A stretch of DNA of 28,496 bases from Nemertoderma westbladi (lineage: Eukaryota > Xenacoelomorpha > Nemertodermatida > Nemertodermatidae): positions 1-28,496 of the forward strand of contig JAUCBJ010001468.1 of the NCBI GenBank assembly GCA_032718475.1. Reading direction: 5' to 3'. The notes beneath the pieces are model-generated. The model saw only the letters and a program-made list of their open reading frames with translations, searched no databases and was not told where the DNA came from. A program made the position numbers and the translations under genes. Each line of letters opens with the position of its first letter. The first letter of the stretch is position 1. Positions 19,075 through 28,494 of this stretch are shown here, piece by piece.

Positions 19075-19290
19075 GGCCACACGGAAATTCTACTTGGAAA
19101 ATTTCTAAACTTTTGCCAAACAACATGTGTACCAAGTTTGGATAGATTTCATCAAAGATTGGCCGAGTTATTAACGTTTAAAATTGAACACGACAGAACG
19201 ACAGAACGACAGAACGACAGAACGACAGAACGACAGGTTGATTAATGGTACCACTACGCTAAGGCTCACTCACTTCGTGGCTCGCCCCAC
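19075..19290 (-). repeat. Interspersed repeat R3, copy 1, with internal octamer array
   Basis: The reverse complement matches 22240-22434 in two blocks: GTGGGGCGAGCCACGAAGTG through CCATTAATCAACCTGT, and AATAACTCGGCCAATC through TTCCAAGTAGAATTT. Between the blocks this copy has a (GACAGAAC)n array that the other lacks. It abuts the 3' end of repeat B. No coding frame. Confidence 0.85.
19192..19236 (+). repeat. (GACAGAAC)5.6 microsatellite
   Basis: Five perfect 8-bp units and a partial sixth, inside repeat R3. The homologous position in the second R3 copy has only one related word (CAACCTGTCAACCTGT), so the array expanded in this copy alone. Confidence 0.92.
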
Positions 19291-21034
19291 AAGAAATCCC
19301 AGTCCAGGGTGTCTAAATAAACTGATACCAAGTACACAAACTACTACTGGCGAGGAACGTAGCCTGATGTCCCTTCTAATACTTGGGCGAATCAATCGCC
19401 CGGGCTAACTAGACAAACAGGATGCCCGGCCTCTACCCGGTGAGGCAGATGTACAGTCTACAGATACAGACCAAACTCACTGGAAAACAATCCCCGCGTA
19501 GCGAATCCTAACTATCGCTAATGGACCTAAAATACTGTAAACTTGCCACAGTGTGATTTATATGGGTATAATACGAGCTAGCGGGTCAACGATACTAGCG
19601 TAAGAAACAATACTGTCGACAGGAAAAGGCAGTCAAAAGGGTGCCTGAGTAAAACAAATACCAAATATATCTACAAATAATAATAACCTATCTGTAAACT
19701 TAGTAAATCTCAAGATGCGTGTGTTTGTGTGTGTTACATAAAACAATTTTGCTGTATCGCTGTTATACTAGGTTTTGGTGATTTTAACATAATAACAATA
19801 CCGGGCGCTGGCGCTAGCTACTCGAATAAGCTAGTCGCATGGTGTAGGCGCAATGCCTCACAAACTGACATCAAAAGGGCTCTCTCCTCCTATATTCACA
19901 ACTCAGCCGGGCAATTACAGTGTTAGTAACTACGCCTGTGATCGGCACTGATACCTGATTCTGATCGTGAGATAAGGAAATAGGTGTTAAATTACTACCG
20001 TACCGTACGTCTAGCTGATCTGGTATGTAATTTGTTTCTAGAATTTTGTTACCGCGGTGGGCTGCAGTAAATACCTATCAGGACGTGGCAAAGGCGCGGT
20101 AGATTGTTAGTAAACCTCCCTTAGCCAAATGCGTGCCGGTAGCAGAAAGCTGCCTCTTGCCTGATCAAATACTTTGGACTCAGACAGGTCAGTCAAACTG
20201 CAAAGCCTAACAGAGCTAACCGGTACTGTACCACTAGTACGGCAAATCACCAAATTATAGAGCGTGCTATTTGCACGTAAGTGTACTTGCGCGTACTGAC
20301 AAACTGCAACAGCTCGCACCTGTAGGAGATACAGGTTGACCCGGGTTTTTTCCTGTCTGAATCTGAGATATTTGGTCCTAAATTTTACGGCGTCCCAGGA
20401 CGGCGTCACGCTTCACCCTGATCTAAGGAACTTACGGTGGGCAAAGGCGTCAAACAAAGTCTTACCTCCTCTGTCGTGGGCGTTCTCATGCAATAAGGCA
20501 TGCTTCCAAATGGGCGTGGGCGAAGATAATGTGGGCACCTTTATGCGTCGTTTACCTTCCCCTGGCGTTGCTGTGGCCTAAAGGTTTAGCAGCCATTCCC
20601 CGAAGCGTTTGGCTGTTCAAGATAGATACGCTAAAAGCTACATGTTCCGAATTTGCAGTATATTTATTAACTATTGACAAAGTTATACTAATGAACAAGA
20701 TAAGTGTAAGATTAGTGAACAGTGAGGTGTTAGACTAGTATCACAAGTGATAACCAAAGGGCAAACGGCGCCTTATATAGGAAATCCTAAGCATGGAATC
20801 CACTAGAACATTCTACCACATTCTTTGAGCACACATTGGATCAATAAATTATCAAACGCCCTATGATTGGCCCAACTAATCTGTCCATGTGTTGTACGCA
20901 CTCCATTGGCTTATCTAATTTAACGAAACTGAAAATAAATATCACAAAATACAAATTTTACTGACCCAGTTTCGATCTCTTGACTTACATAGGATATGAC
21001 CTGCACCTTAACCTACCGGACCACTGCACCAATA
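19290..21034 (-). repeat. Unidentified 1.7-kb interspersed repeat, copy B
   Basis: Inverted homologue of 5588-7316. On the minus strand it runs from a tRNA-like head (21034-20962) through a TATATAAGGCGCCG block (near 20775), the GGAATGGCTGC context (about 20600), the donor-like GAGGTAAGACTTTG (20467-20453), CAGCTTTCTGCTACCGGCAC (about 20130-20150) and TCGCTACGCGGGGATTGTTT (about 19490) to GGGATTT near 19295. A 100-codon minus frame at 20107-20409 lies inside, but it is not kept in copy A, so I do not call it a gene. Confidence 0.8.
20962..21034 (-). promoter_or_regulatory. tRNA-like head of repeat B (decayed)
   Basis: Reads GTGGTCCGGTAGGTTAAGG (box A-like) and GATCGAAACTGGGT (box B-like, degenerate) at the same spacing as in copy A. 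Keeping both boxes in two diverged copies suggests the head is part of the repeat and not a chance neighbour. Confidence 0.4.
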
Positions 21035-21644
21035 GAAAACCATGCCAAATTATAACTAGACTAGGTGATATGCAAATTATAACAAACCATAAAACAAGGC
21101 AAATGCTTAGGAATTTTGAAAGTTTTTATGTAGTACTAATTACAAATAGCTACCTAATATCGAAATAATCCCAAAGAGGCAGATAACACAGTAAACAACT
21201 GAGGGAGTGAGCAAATCCTAATCAGCTGCGAACCAAGAATATTATCCAGTTGACCGAGAGAATCTAGTAAATAAATTTAACATGAATCAAGTTTTTTTCG
21301 AGGAGGATAGTTCATCTTTCTATATTGTGATGTATCTAGCGTATCTAGCGAAACCTGAGATGCTGGGTGGGAAATAAGTTGAATGGTTTGGTCGCCATGC
21401 TACTGGATTTGGGTTTGGATGACGTCCGGGTTATCATGATCCACGTACAATGTCAACCGTTGGTTACAGAGGGATTCTCGGCTATTAATTATTCTAGATG
21501 AGGAGGGTGATCCTTTCTTTTAATTAAATATTTCCATTTTCAATAAGATTATTAAGTTATAATTCATTATTCTCAGTATATTCATCTCTAAAAACTTCGC
21601 TCAGCATGCTGGAACGAATGCAGTTACTTACTAAATAGCACCAA
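21035..21644. other. Unassigned spacer
   Basis: AT-rich with a short duplication of GTATCTAGC near 21330-21350. No gene recognised. Confidence 0.55.
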
Positions 21645-21654
21645 CTGATAATTG

Positions 21655-21990
21655 CGCCCATGTGAAGACTACCAGGATTTCACTTTTCGGTCGACTTTTT
21701 ATTGGAATTTTTGCGCCTATGTGAAGAATATCAGGATTTTACTTTTCGGTCGACTTTTTATTGGAATTTTATATATGACGATTTTTTATTTTTTTAAATT
21801 TATCTTTATTAAGCTTTCTATAGCGCTTATTTCTGTCTGTAGCTGTGTCCTGTAGATATACTAATTCGTTTATTGTTTTGGTTAGATTCAGCCCTTCTAT
21901 AGCCTGTGTTTTTGGTGAAAACTTGGTATTCTTCACATGGGGGTAACTGCAAAGTGAAATATAACGGCAGAAAGTATTCTTCACATGGGC
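21655..21990. mobile_element. 336-bp MITE with 10-bp target-site duplication
   Basis: Perfect direct repeats CTGATAATTG at 21645-21654 and 21991-22000 flank the element. The ends are inverted: GCCCATGTGAAGA starts at 21656 and TCTTCACATGGGC ends at 21990. The left part has two tandem units of about 59 bp (21655-21713, 21714-21772) and the right part has two inverted copies of the ATGTGAAGAATAC motif (CTTCACATGG near 21930 and 21980). A 9-10-bp duplication is typical of Mutator-like transposases, so a non-autonomous MULE is the best guess. No transposase is encoded. Confidence 0.85.
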
Positions 21991-22239
21991 CTGATAATTG
22001 TAAAATAGAGCGAAGTCAGTGGGCCATACAAGCTATGCCAGAGCATTTAAGTACAGTACTTAAGAAAATAATATAAAATTAACAAAAAGTCTTAATATCA
22101 GTTAGTTATCAACTAATAACTACAGTAGGGGCCTGCTCTAAGAATACGTACGTAGCACATTTCCAACTCAGGCTATCTAGCTCAAGCAAATACACCTGAA
22201 GACTTAAATTCATTTTCCCCATATGGTTGTTGTAGTTCT

Positions 22240-22434
22240 GTGGGGCGAGCCACGAAGTGAGTGAGCCTTAGCGTATGGGGTACCATTAATCAACCTGTCA
22301 ACCTGTTTTTTTCAGTATTTTATTTTAAATGTTAATAACTCGGCCAATCCTTGATGAAATCTATCCAAACTTGGTACACATGTTGTTTGGCAAAAGTTTG
22401 AAAATTTTCCAAGTAGAATTTGCGTGGGGCCTTC
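22240..22434 (+). repeat. Interspersed repeat R3, copy 2
   Basis: Same sequence as the reverse complement of 19075-19290, without the octamer array. The shared blocks include GTGGGGCGAGCCACGAAGTG and AACTTGGTACACATGTTGTT. Not linked here to any copy of the 1.7-kb repeat. Confidence 0.85.
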
Positions 22435-22884
22435 GTGCAGCATCAGTGTAACTGTTATTGCAGTTATAATAGATTTATTTATCCAAAATTAAAATGCGTT
22501 AAATTATTATTACTGTAGGATAAATCAGCTGGGTTTCTGACAAATTTTGCAATACATTGGGGCTGTCTGCCAATCTGCATGTACCATGTCTGCATGTGTA
22601 CCGGTACTGTCAGGCTGTACTCAATCCCTGAATCGAGAATCCTGCAATCAGTCAATACTGCAATACTGGTCAGCCGGTACCATACACTGCAGACATATCA
22701 TGTAATCTAATTAAACATGGCCCCGGCAACCCTTGCGGTGATTATAGTTTAGGCCTACGCCTAATTCAGTAATTAGCCCAGTACCGGTAATAATACTATA
22801 ATAGTTTAGATAGTTACCGCTAATCATTCAGTCATTGGCACGGTACACCGTATTGCTGTACTGCCGTTGTAGAGCGCACCGTAG
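22435..22884. other. Spacer left of the LTR element
   Basis: Rich in short words around TGCATGTACC, GTACCGGTAC and AATACTG, but no ordered repeat and no gene. I looked here for a 3' LTR or integrase of the neighbouring element and found neither. Confidence 0.55.
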
Positions 22885-25555
22885 GTACCACCCTACTACC
22901 AGTTTGGATCACTTTCCATCGTTTGTCGGTTGGATCGTGTTGGTAAAGTAAAAACCCGAGTCCACCTTCCCGTGATGCATCAGCATGGAGACGTGTTGGG
23001 CGAGATGGGTCGTAGTAACTGAGGAATCGTGGTTTGGCAAGTTCGATGCGAGCTATTTCAAAGGCTTGCTGATGAGAATCGTTCCAGTTCCATTCGATGT
23101 TATTTTTGTCCAATCCACGAAGTGGTTCTGTTAATTTGGTGAGGTTTGGATTGAAATCACCCACTTGGTTAACCAGTCCTAAGAAGGATTTGAGGTCTGT
23201 TCGACATGATGGTGTGGGAAATTCACGAATATCCTTTGTTAGGTCAGGGTCAATGCGGTATTTTCCCTGTGCTACAAGAAAGCCTCCAAACTTGGCTTCT
23301 GTTTGGCAGAATTTAACTTTTTTAGAGTTAAGTGATATCCCGTATTCTGCGCATCGTTGTAGTACAGTATGGACATCAATGATATGTTCTTCCATAGTAT
23401 GACTAAATATTATTATGTCTTCTACGATATTTTCAGCGCATGGTATCGGATCGATCACCTTGAATACGCGGGCATTATACTCGTCTGCTGCTGAAGCGAT
23501 GCCCATTGGTAGGCGTGTATACTTATATCGACCGAATGGTGTTATGAATGATGTATAGTGTCTACTATCAGGGTGTAGTCCAACCTGCCAGTAGCCTTTA
23601 AGGCCGTCGACTACTGTAAAGTATTTCGCCCATGTTGGGATGCTACTGACAATGTCACGGGGTGAACGAACTTGGAACACAGGTCTTACTAATGATTTGT
23701 TGAGTGAGCGAAAATCAACTGTTATGCGAACGGTGGGTGGTTCGTCACCATGCCGCTTTTTTGGTATTGCTACCATGGGTGCTACCCAATCTGGAGCACT
23801 GTCATCATCACGTTCTATTATCCCACCTTGGCACATAGCTTCTAGTTCCTTCTTGACTGCGTTACGTAATGGAACTGGTATCTGACGAGGTGTATATACT
23901 TTGGCAGGATAAGCGCCGTCCTGAATGTGGATTTTTACTGATGGGCCATACATTTGGCGAACTTTGCCGTCGAATAGTATTGGAAATTCGTCGCGGATTT
24001 TGGTCCATTTATTTGTGATATTGTCATCTGCCATGGTATCATTGATGCAAGTGAAGATTTGATTGGGAAAATCAGTGGATATTAACCCCAGTGTAATGCA
24101 TCCCAGGCGGGACAAAATGGGTTGGATTAAACCCCTTATCACTGCTATTTGACAATGAAATGATCGCTGCTGCAAATGTATTACCCCGTTAAAGTAGCCT
24201 AGTGTTATTAGGGAAGCGGTTGTTCCATCAGGACCTTTTGCTCTGGATCCGGGATTCAATGTAGCTATTTGTCCTCCGTATTTGATGAAATTTTCTTCGG
24301 GAATAGCAGTTACATTGGCGCCTGTATCTGGGAGCCAATTGAATTTTACTGCTTGCACGTGTTCTCCGTTTCTCCTTCCTTTAAGACCATGACCTCCAAG
24401 TTCCAATATTATGGTTTTTAGGAATTTGGTATTGGTAGCTGAGATTAAGGTATGCATTGTATTGTCAGATTCATCGCTGAATTGTGGGTCTGGATCCCAA
24501 GCGTTGAACTCGTCCGTTTCGTCTGTATATTGTACATTGACGCGGGTGTTTCTTGGTTCTTCTTCTCTGGGATTACGGGGATTACGGTTAGTCTGAACCC
24601 ATTGTCGACGATTATCGCTGGGAGCATAATCAGACCTGTTGCTATAGTTATTAGGTCGCTGGTTTAGGTTGCATGCTGCACGGAAGTGGCCAAATCGACC
24701 ACATATATCACATTGGGCATTGATTGCAGGACACTGTCGTCTATCGGAATGTGTCCATCTGTTGCAGCGGTTGCATCTAGGGTAATTGTTAGCATTTGTT
24801 GGTTGCCTGTAGGTGGTGCCACTCTGGTTATCCCCTCCAGGTATACGGTGAGAATTTTTTTCTTTCCGATAGGTACTGATGCGGGATATTGATTCCCCTG
24901 TTGTCATTAGTTGGTTTGCCTTTGTTATAGTTGCTTGGTCCCGTTTGGCAGCTTCATCTGCCTCAGCAATTGCGATTGCATTATTGAGATCTAGAGTTTC
25001 GCCTCGTTCTAATAACTTTCTTTTAGCTTCTTCGTCTCGCAGTCCAAGTACGATGACGTCCAATAAGCGATTTTCTCGTGGTTCACCAGTCTCATGTTCG
25101 TAGCCACAGTGTTGAATTATTTCCCTTAATGCAGTAATAAAATCTTTAAATCTTTCTCCTGGTTTCTGTGCTCTTTTATACAGCTCGTCTCTGTATACTC
25201 GAATATTTATTGAGCCACGAATGTGGCGTTCTAACCCATCCATTATTCTATTTACGTCCCGTTTATCATCGGTTGGTAATGCGTCGTTTAATTGGCGGAT
25301 AACATTAATTGTATCGTCTGTATCAACTGCTCCTATGAGCGCGAAGTATCTGATGTCTTTGCTACGTTGCAACATGTCTGGGTTATCAACTAAATCATCA
25401 GCGGTTTCACGCCGTTTAAAGTTCATTAATCCCTGGCCTTCTTCAAAGGCTTGGTATTTCAACTTCCATGTGTCGAAATTGTCAGCTGAGATATCAAACG
25501 ACGGTCCTTTCTGTTTCAGTATATACGATCGGGGGTCAATACCGATATGTGCCAT
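22832..25555 (-). CDS. Ty3/gypsy gag-pol, truncated in RNase H (copy 1)
   Basis: A 907-codon open frame. Gag occupies about residues 1-330 with two zinc knuckles (C261-x2-C264-x4-H269-x5-C275 and C282-x2-C285-x4-H290-x4-C295). Protease has D410-T-G in LPDTGANVTAIPE. RT covers about 540-790 with first catalytic D650 in FTVVDGLKGYW and IVEDI at 710-714 in place of YxDD, followed by the FLGLVNQ thumb motif. RNase H starts at LHADASREGG (D859) and homology ends at about GSRVV; the last 17 or so codons are unrelated flank. Integrase is absent. Gag and pol share one frame. The start ATG lies 211 bp downstream of the primer-binding site. It could make Gag, protease and RT, but the element cannot integrate by itself. 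Confidence 0.85.
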   Translation of the reverse strand: MAHIGIDPRSYILKQKGPSFDISADNFDTWKLKYQAFEEGQGLMNFKRRETADDLVDNPDMLQRSKDIRYFALIGAVDTDDTINVIRQLNDALPTDDKRDVNRIMDGLERHIRGSINIRVYRDELYKRAQKPGERFKDFITALREIIQHCGYEHETGEPRENRLLDVIVLGLRDEEAKRKLLERGETLDLNNAIAIAEADEAAKRDQATITKANQLMTTGESISRISTYRKEKNSHRIPGGDNQSGTTYRQPTNANNYPRCNRCNRWTHSDRRQCPAINAQCDICGRFGHFRAACNLNQRPNNYSNRSDYAPSDNRRQWVQTNRNPRNPREEEPRNTRVNVQYTDETDEFNAWDPDPQFSDESDNTMHTLISATNTKFLKTIILELGGHGLKGRRNGEHVQAVKFNWLPDTGANVTAIPEENFIKYGGQIATLNPGSRAKGPDGTTASLITLGYFNGVIHLQQRSFHCQIAVIRGLIQPILSRLGCITLGLISTDFPNQIFTCINDTMADDNITNKWTKIRDEFPILFDGKVRQMYGPSVKIHIQDGAYPAKVYTPRQIPVPLRNAVKKELEAMCQGGIIERDDDSAPDWVAPMVAIPKKRHGDEPPTVRITVDFRSLNKSLVRPVFQVRSPRDIVSSIPTWAKYFTVVDGLKGYWQVGLHPDSRHYTSFITPFGRYKYTRLPMGIASAADEYNARVFKVIDPIPCAENIVEDIIIFSHTMEEHIIDVHTVLQRCAEYGISLNSKKVKFCQTEAKFGGFLVAQGKYRIDPDLTKDIREFPTPSCRTDLKSFLGLVNQVGDFNPNLTKLTEPLRGLDKNNIEWNWNDSHQQAFEIARIELAKPRFLSYYDPSRPTRLHADASREGGLGFLLYQHDPTDKRWKVIQTGSRVVPTVRSTTAVQQYGVPCQ

Positions 25556-25766
25556 TGTGCTACTTTATTTATCTTGTTATAGGTTTATCTTGCCTGGCCT
25601 ACAGGCCTATCGATTCGGTGGGAAGTGGTAACTTAAATTATTCTGTCAATCAGTTTAACTTCTAGGCCTATTTTCCTGGGTTGCCTGTTCAAATATTTAA
25701 GGCTAGATGGCCTTGTTCAAATTGGGTTCAATATTGACGTTAATCTCAGGGCTGCAGGGTTTGTAA
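25556..25766 (-). other. 5' leader of LTR element copy 1
   Basis: 211 bp between the primer-binding site and the gag start on the minus strand. No upstream ORF of note. It would carry the packaging region; no specific structure could be assigned. Confidence 0.65.
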
Positions 25767-25784
25767 ATCCCATCCTCGTCGCCA
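25767..25784 (-). promoter_or_regulatory. tRNA primer-binding site
   Basis: The minus strand reads TGGCGACGAGGATGGGAT immediately after the LTR ends in CA. It begins with TGG, complementary to a tRNA CCA end, and its complement ATCCCATCCTCGTCGCCA looks like a tRNA acceptor and T-stem 3' strand. Similar sites in echinoderm SURL-like elements are, from memory, assigned to tRNA-Leu, but I cannot confirm the tRNA here. Confidence 0.75.
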
Positions 25785-26059
25785 TGTTATATTAGTGATG
25801 GACAATAATAATAATAATAATAGGCTCGCGTTATCACAACAACGTATAATGATGTAGTCCAGTGATGATAATCATGTAGTCAACTACAACGGTACTCTGC
25901 GCTGTCTGCAAACAGCAGTACAGCATGCATGGCACATGCGCGTATATATATATCTAGGCCTAAGTACAACACTGGCGTACAGCCCGGGATACAGTCAGTC
26001 CTGCTGTAGTTTTTATGAGTAATATGTCGTTAGGTCCTATATGAGTTATGCTCCTAACA
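25785..26059 (-). repeat. LTR (275 bp), 5' LTR of copy 1
   Basis: On the minus strand it starts TGTTAGGAGC and ends AATATAACA, giving the TG...CA termini and a short TGTTA/TAACA inverted repeat expected of LTRs, and it is followed directly by the primer-binding site. A TATATATATA promoter-like box lies at 25943-25953 and an ATT trinucleotide run near 25803-25823. No second LTR copy occurs in the window, so the boundary at 26059 rests on termini alone. Confidence 0.72.
25943..25953 (-). promoter_or_regulatory. TATA-like box in the LTR
   Basis: An alternating TA run of about 11 bp in the middle of the LTR, well placed to direct transcription of gag-pol leftwards on the minus strand. Promoter activity is inferred only from position and composition. 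Confidence 0.5.
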
Positions 26060-28494
26060 CAGGGACGAAGAAAAGGAAGTCGTTTGTCGGTTGGATCGTG
26101 TTGGTAAAGTAAAAACCCGAGTCCACCTTCCCGTGATGCATCAGCATGGAGACGTGTTGGGCGAGATGGGTCGTAGTAACTGAGGAATCGTGGTTTGGCA
26201 AGTTCGATGCGAGCTATTTCAAAGGCTTGCTGATGAGAATCGTTCCAGTTCCATTCGATGTTATTTTTGTCCAATCCACGAAGTGGTTCTGTTAATTTGG
26301 TGAGGTTTGGATCGAAATCACCCACTTGGTTAACCAGTCCTAAGAAGGATTTGAGGTCTGTTCGACATGATGGTGTGGGAAATTCACAAATATCCTTTGT
26401 TAGGTCAGGGTCAATGCGGTATTTTCCCTGTGCTACAAGAAAGCCTCCAAACTTGGCTTCTGTTTGGCAGAATTGAACTTTTTTAGAGTTAAGTGATATC
26501 CCGTATTCTGCGCATCGTTGTAGTACAGTATGGACATCAATGATATGTTCTTCCATAGTATGACTAAATATTATTATGTCTTCTACGATATTTTCAGCGC
26601 ATGGTATCGGATCGATCACCTTGAATACGCGGGCATTATACTCGTCTGCTGCTGAAGCGATGCCCATTGGTAGGCGTGTATACTTATATCGACCGAATGG
26701 TGTTATGAATGATGTATAGTGTCTACTATCAGGGTGTAGTCCAACCTGCCAGTAGCCTTTAAGGCCGTCGACTACTGTAAAGTATTTCGCCCATGTTGGG
26801 ATGCTACTGACAATGTCACGGGGTGAACGAACTTGGAACACAGGTCTTACTAATGATTTGTTGAGTGAGCGAAAATCAACTGTTATGCGAACGGTGGGTG
26901 GTTCATCACCATGCCGCTTTTTTGGTATTGCTACCATGGGTGCTACCCAATCTGGAGCACTGTCATCATCACGTTCTATTATCCCACCTTGGCACATAGC
27001 TTCTAGTTCCTTCTTGACTGCGTTACGTAATGGAACTGGTATCTGACGAGGTGTATATACTTTGGCAGGATAAGCGCTGTCCTGAATGTGGATTTTTACT
27101 GATGGGCCATACATTTGGCGAACTTTGCCGTCGAATAGTATTGGAAATTCGTCGCGGATTTTGGTCCATTTATTTGTGATATTGTCATCTGCCATGGTAT
27201 CATTGATGCAAGTGAAGATTTGATTGGGAAAATCAGTGGATATTAACCCCAGTGTAATGCATCCCAGGCGGGACAAAATGGGTTGGATTAAACCCCTTAT
27301 CACTGCTATTTGACAATGAAATGATCGCTGCTGCAAATGTATTACCCCGTTAAAGTAGCCTAGTGTTATTAGGGAAGCGGTTGTTCCATCAGGACCTTTT
27401 GCTCTGGATCCGGGATTCAATGTAGCTATTTGTCCTCCGTATTTGATGAAATTTTCTTCGGGAATAGCAGTTACATTGGCGCCTGTATCTGGGAGCCAAT
27501 TGAATTTTACTGCTTGCACGTGTTCTCCGTTTCTCCTTCCTTTAAGACCATGACCTCCAAGTTCCAATATTATGGTTTTTAGGAATTTGGTATTGGTAGC
27601 TGAGATTAAGGTATGCATTGTATTGTCAGATTCATCGCTGAATTGTGGGTCTGGATCCCAAGCGTTGAACTCGTCCGTTTCGTCTGTATATTGTACATTG
27701 ACGCGGGTGTTTCTTGGTTCTTCTTCTCTGGGATTACGGGGATTACAGTTAGTCTGAACCCATTGTCGACGATTATCGCTGGGAGCATAATCAGACCTGT
27801 TGCTATAGTTATTAGGTCGCTGGTTTAGGTTGCATGCTGCACGGAAGTGGCCAAATCGACCACATATATCACATTGGGCATTGATTGCAGGACACTGTCG
27901 TCTATCGGAATGTGTCCATCTGTTGCAGCGGTTGCATCTAGGGTAATTGTTAGCATTTGTTGGTTGCCTGTAGGTGGTGCCAGTCTGGTTATCCCCTCCA
28001 GGTATACGGTGAGAATTTTTTTCTTTCCGATAGGTACTGATGCGGGATATTGATTCCCCTGTTGTCATTAGTTGGTTTGCCTTTGTTATAGTTGCTTGGT
28101 CCCGTTTGGCAGCTTCATCTGCCTCAGCAATTGCGATTGCATTATTGAGATCTAGAGTTTCGCCTCGTTCTAATAACTTTCTTTTAGCTTCTTCGTCTCG
28201 CAGTCCAAGTACGATGACGTCCAATAAGCGATTTTCTCGTGGTTCACCAGTCTCATGTTCGTAGCCACAGTGTTGAATTATTTCCCTTAATGCAGTAATA
28301 AAATCTTTAAATCTTTCTCCTGGTTTCTGTGCTCTTTTATACAGCTCATCTCTGTATACTCGAATATTTATTGAGCCACGAATGTGGCGTTCTAACCCAT
28401 CCATTATTCTATTTACGTCCCGTTTATCATCGGTTGGTAATGCGTCGTTTAATTGGCGGATAACATTAATTGTATCGTCTGTATCAACTGCTCC
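25960..28494 (-). CDS. Ty3/gypsy gag-pol, truncated in RNase H, 5' end beyond window (copy 2)
   Basis: The open frame enters from the right edge and is collinear with copy 1: the same two zinc knuckles, DTG protease, RT with VVDGLKGYW and IVEDI, and the RNase H start LHADASREGG. Pol homology stops at 26081, about a dozen codons earlier than in copy 1. The frame then reads through about 21 bp of flank into the LTR and ends at a TAG at 25960-25962, so the last 40 or so codons are not retroviral-type protein. Six amino-acid differences from copy 1 were counted over the shared part. Integrase is absent. The first methionine in the window (28404) is internal to gag, not the true start. Confidence 0.82.
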   Translation of the reverse strand, partial: GAVDTDDTINVIRQLNDALPTDDKRDVNRIMDGLERHIRGSINIRVYRDELYKRAQKPGERFKDFITALREIIQHCGYEHETGEPRENRLLDVIVLGLRDEEAKRKLLERGETLDLNNAIAIAEADEAAKRDQATITKANQLMTTGESISRISTYRKEKNSHRIPGGDNQTGTTYRQPTNANNYPRCNRCNRWTHSDRRQCPAINAQCDICGRFGHFRAACNLNQRPNNYSNRSDYAPSDNRRQWVQTNCNPRNPREEEPRNTRVNVQYTDETDEFNAWDPDPQFSDESDNTMHTLISATNTKFLKTIILELGGHGLKGRRNGEHVQAVKFNWLPDTGANVTAIPEENFIKYGGQIATLNPGSRAKGPDGTTASLITLGYFNGVIHLQQRSFHCQIAVIRGLIQPILSRLGCITLGLISTDFPNQIFTCINDTMADDNITNKWTKIRDEFPILFDGKVRQMYGPSVKIHIQDSAYPAKVYTPRQIPVPLRNAVKKELEAMCQGGIIERDDDSAPDWVAPMVAIPKKRHGDEPPTVRITVDFRSLNKSLVRPVFQVRSPRDIVSSIPTWAKYFTVVDGLKGYWQVGLHPDSRHYTSFITPFGRYKYTRLPMGIASAADEYNARVFKVIDPIPCAENIVEDIIIFSHTMEEHIIDVHTVLQRCAEYGISLNSKKVQFCQTEAKFGGFLVAQGKYRIDPDLTKDICEFPTPSCRTDLKSFLGLVNQVGDFDPNLTKLTEPLRGLDKNNIEWNWNDSHQQAFEIARIELAKPRFLSYYDPSRPTRLHADASREGGLGFLLYQHDPTDKRLPFLRPCVRSITHIGPNDILLIKTTAGLTVSRAVRQCCT

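Noticed and set aside
20107-20409. 100-codon minus-strand frame in repeat B
   Set aside because: The homologous part of repeat A has stops and shifted frames, and no motif is recognisable. Not supported as coding.
190-22790. Frequent TACCGGTA/ACCGGT palindromes (e.g. 193, 803, 6443, 8821, 11441, 13603, 22594, 22781)
   Set aside because: They lie in unrelated contexts at irregular spacing. Without a background count I cannot call enrichment.
22435-22919. 3' LTR of the copy 1 element
   Set aside because: I compared the flank with the 25785-26059 LTR and found no shared block; the element is truncated in RNase H.
26060-26080. Possible polypurine tract upstream of a 3' LTR
   Set aside because: On the sense (minus) strand this stretch is pyrimidine-rich, and the duplication model explains it as DNA flanking the 5' LTR.
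22840-28300. Many plus-strand frames of 60-136 codons
   Set aside because: They lie antisense to the gag-pol frames and recur at the 3161-bp offset because the DNA is duplicated.
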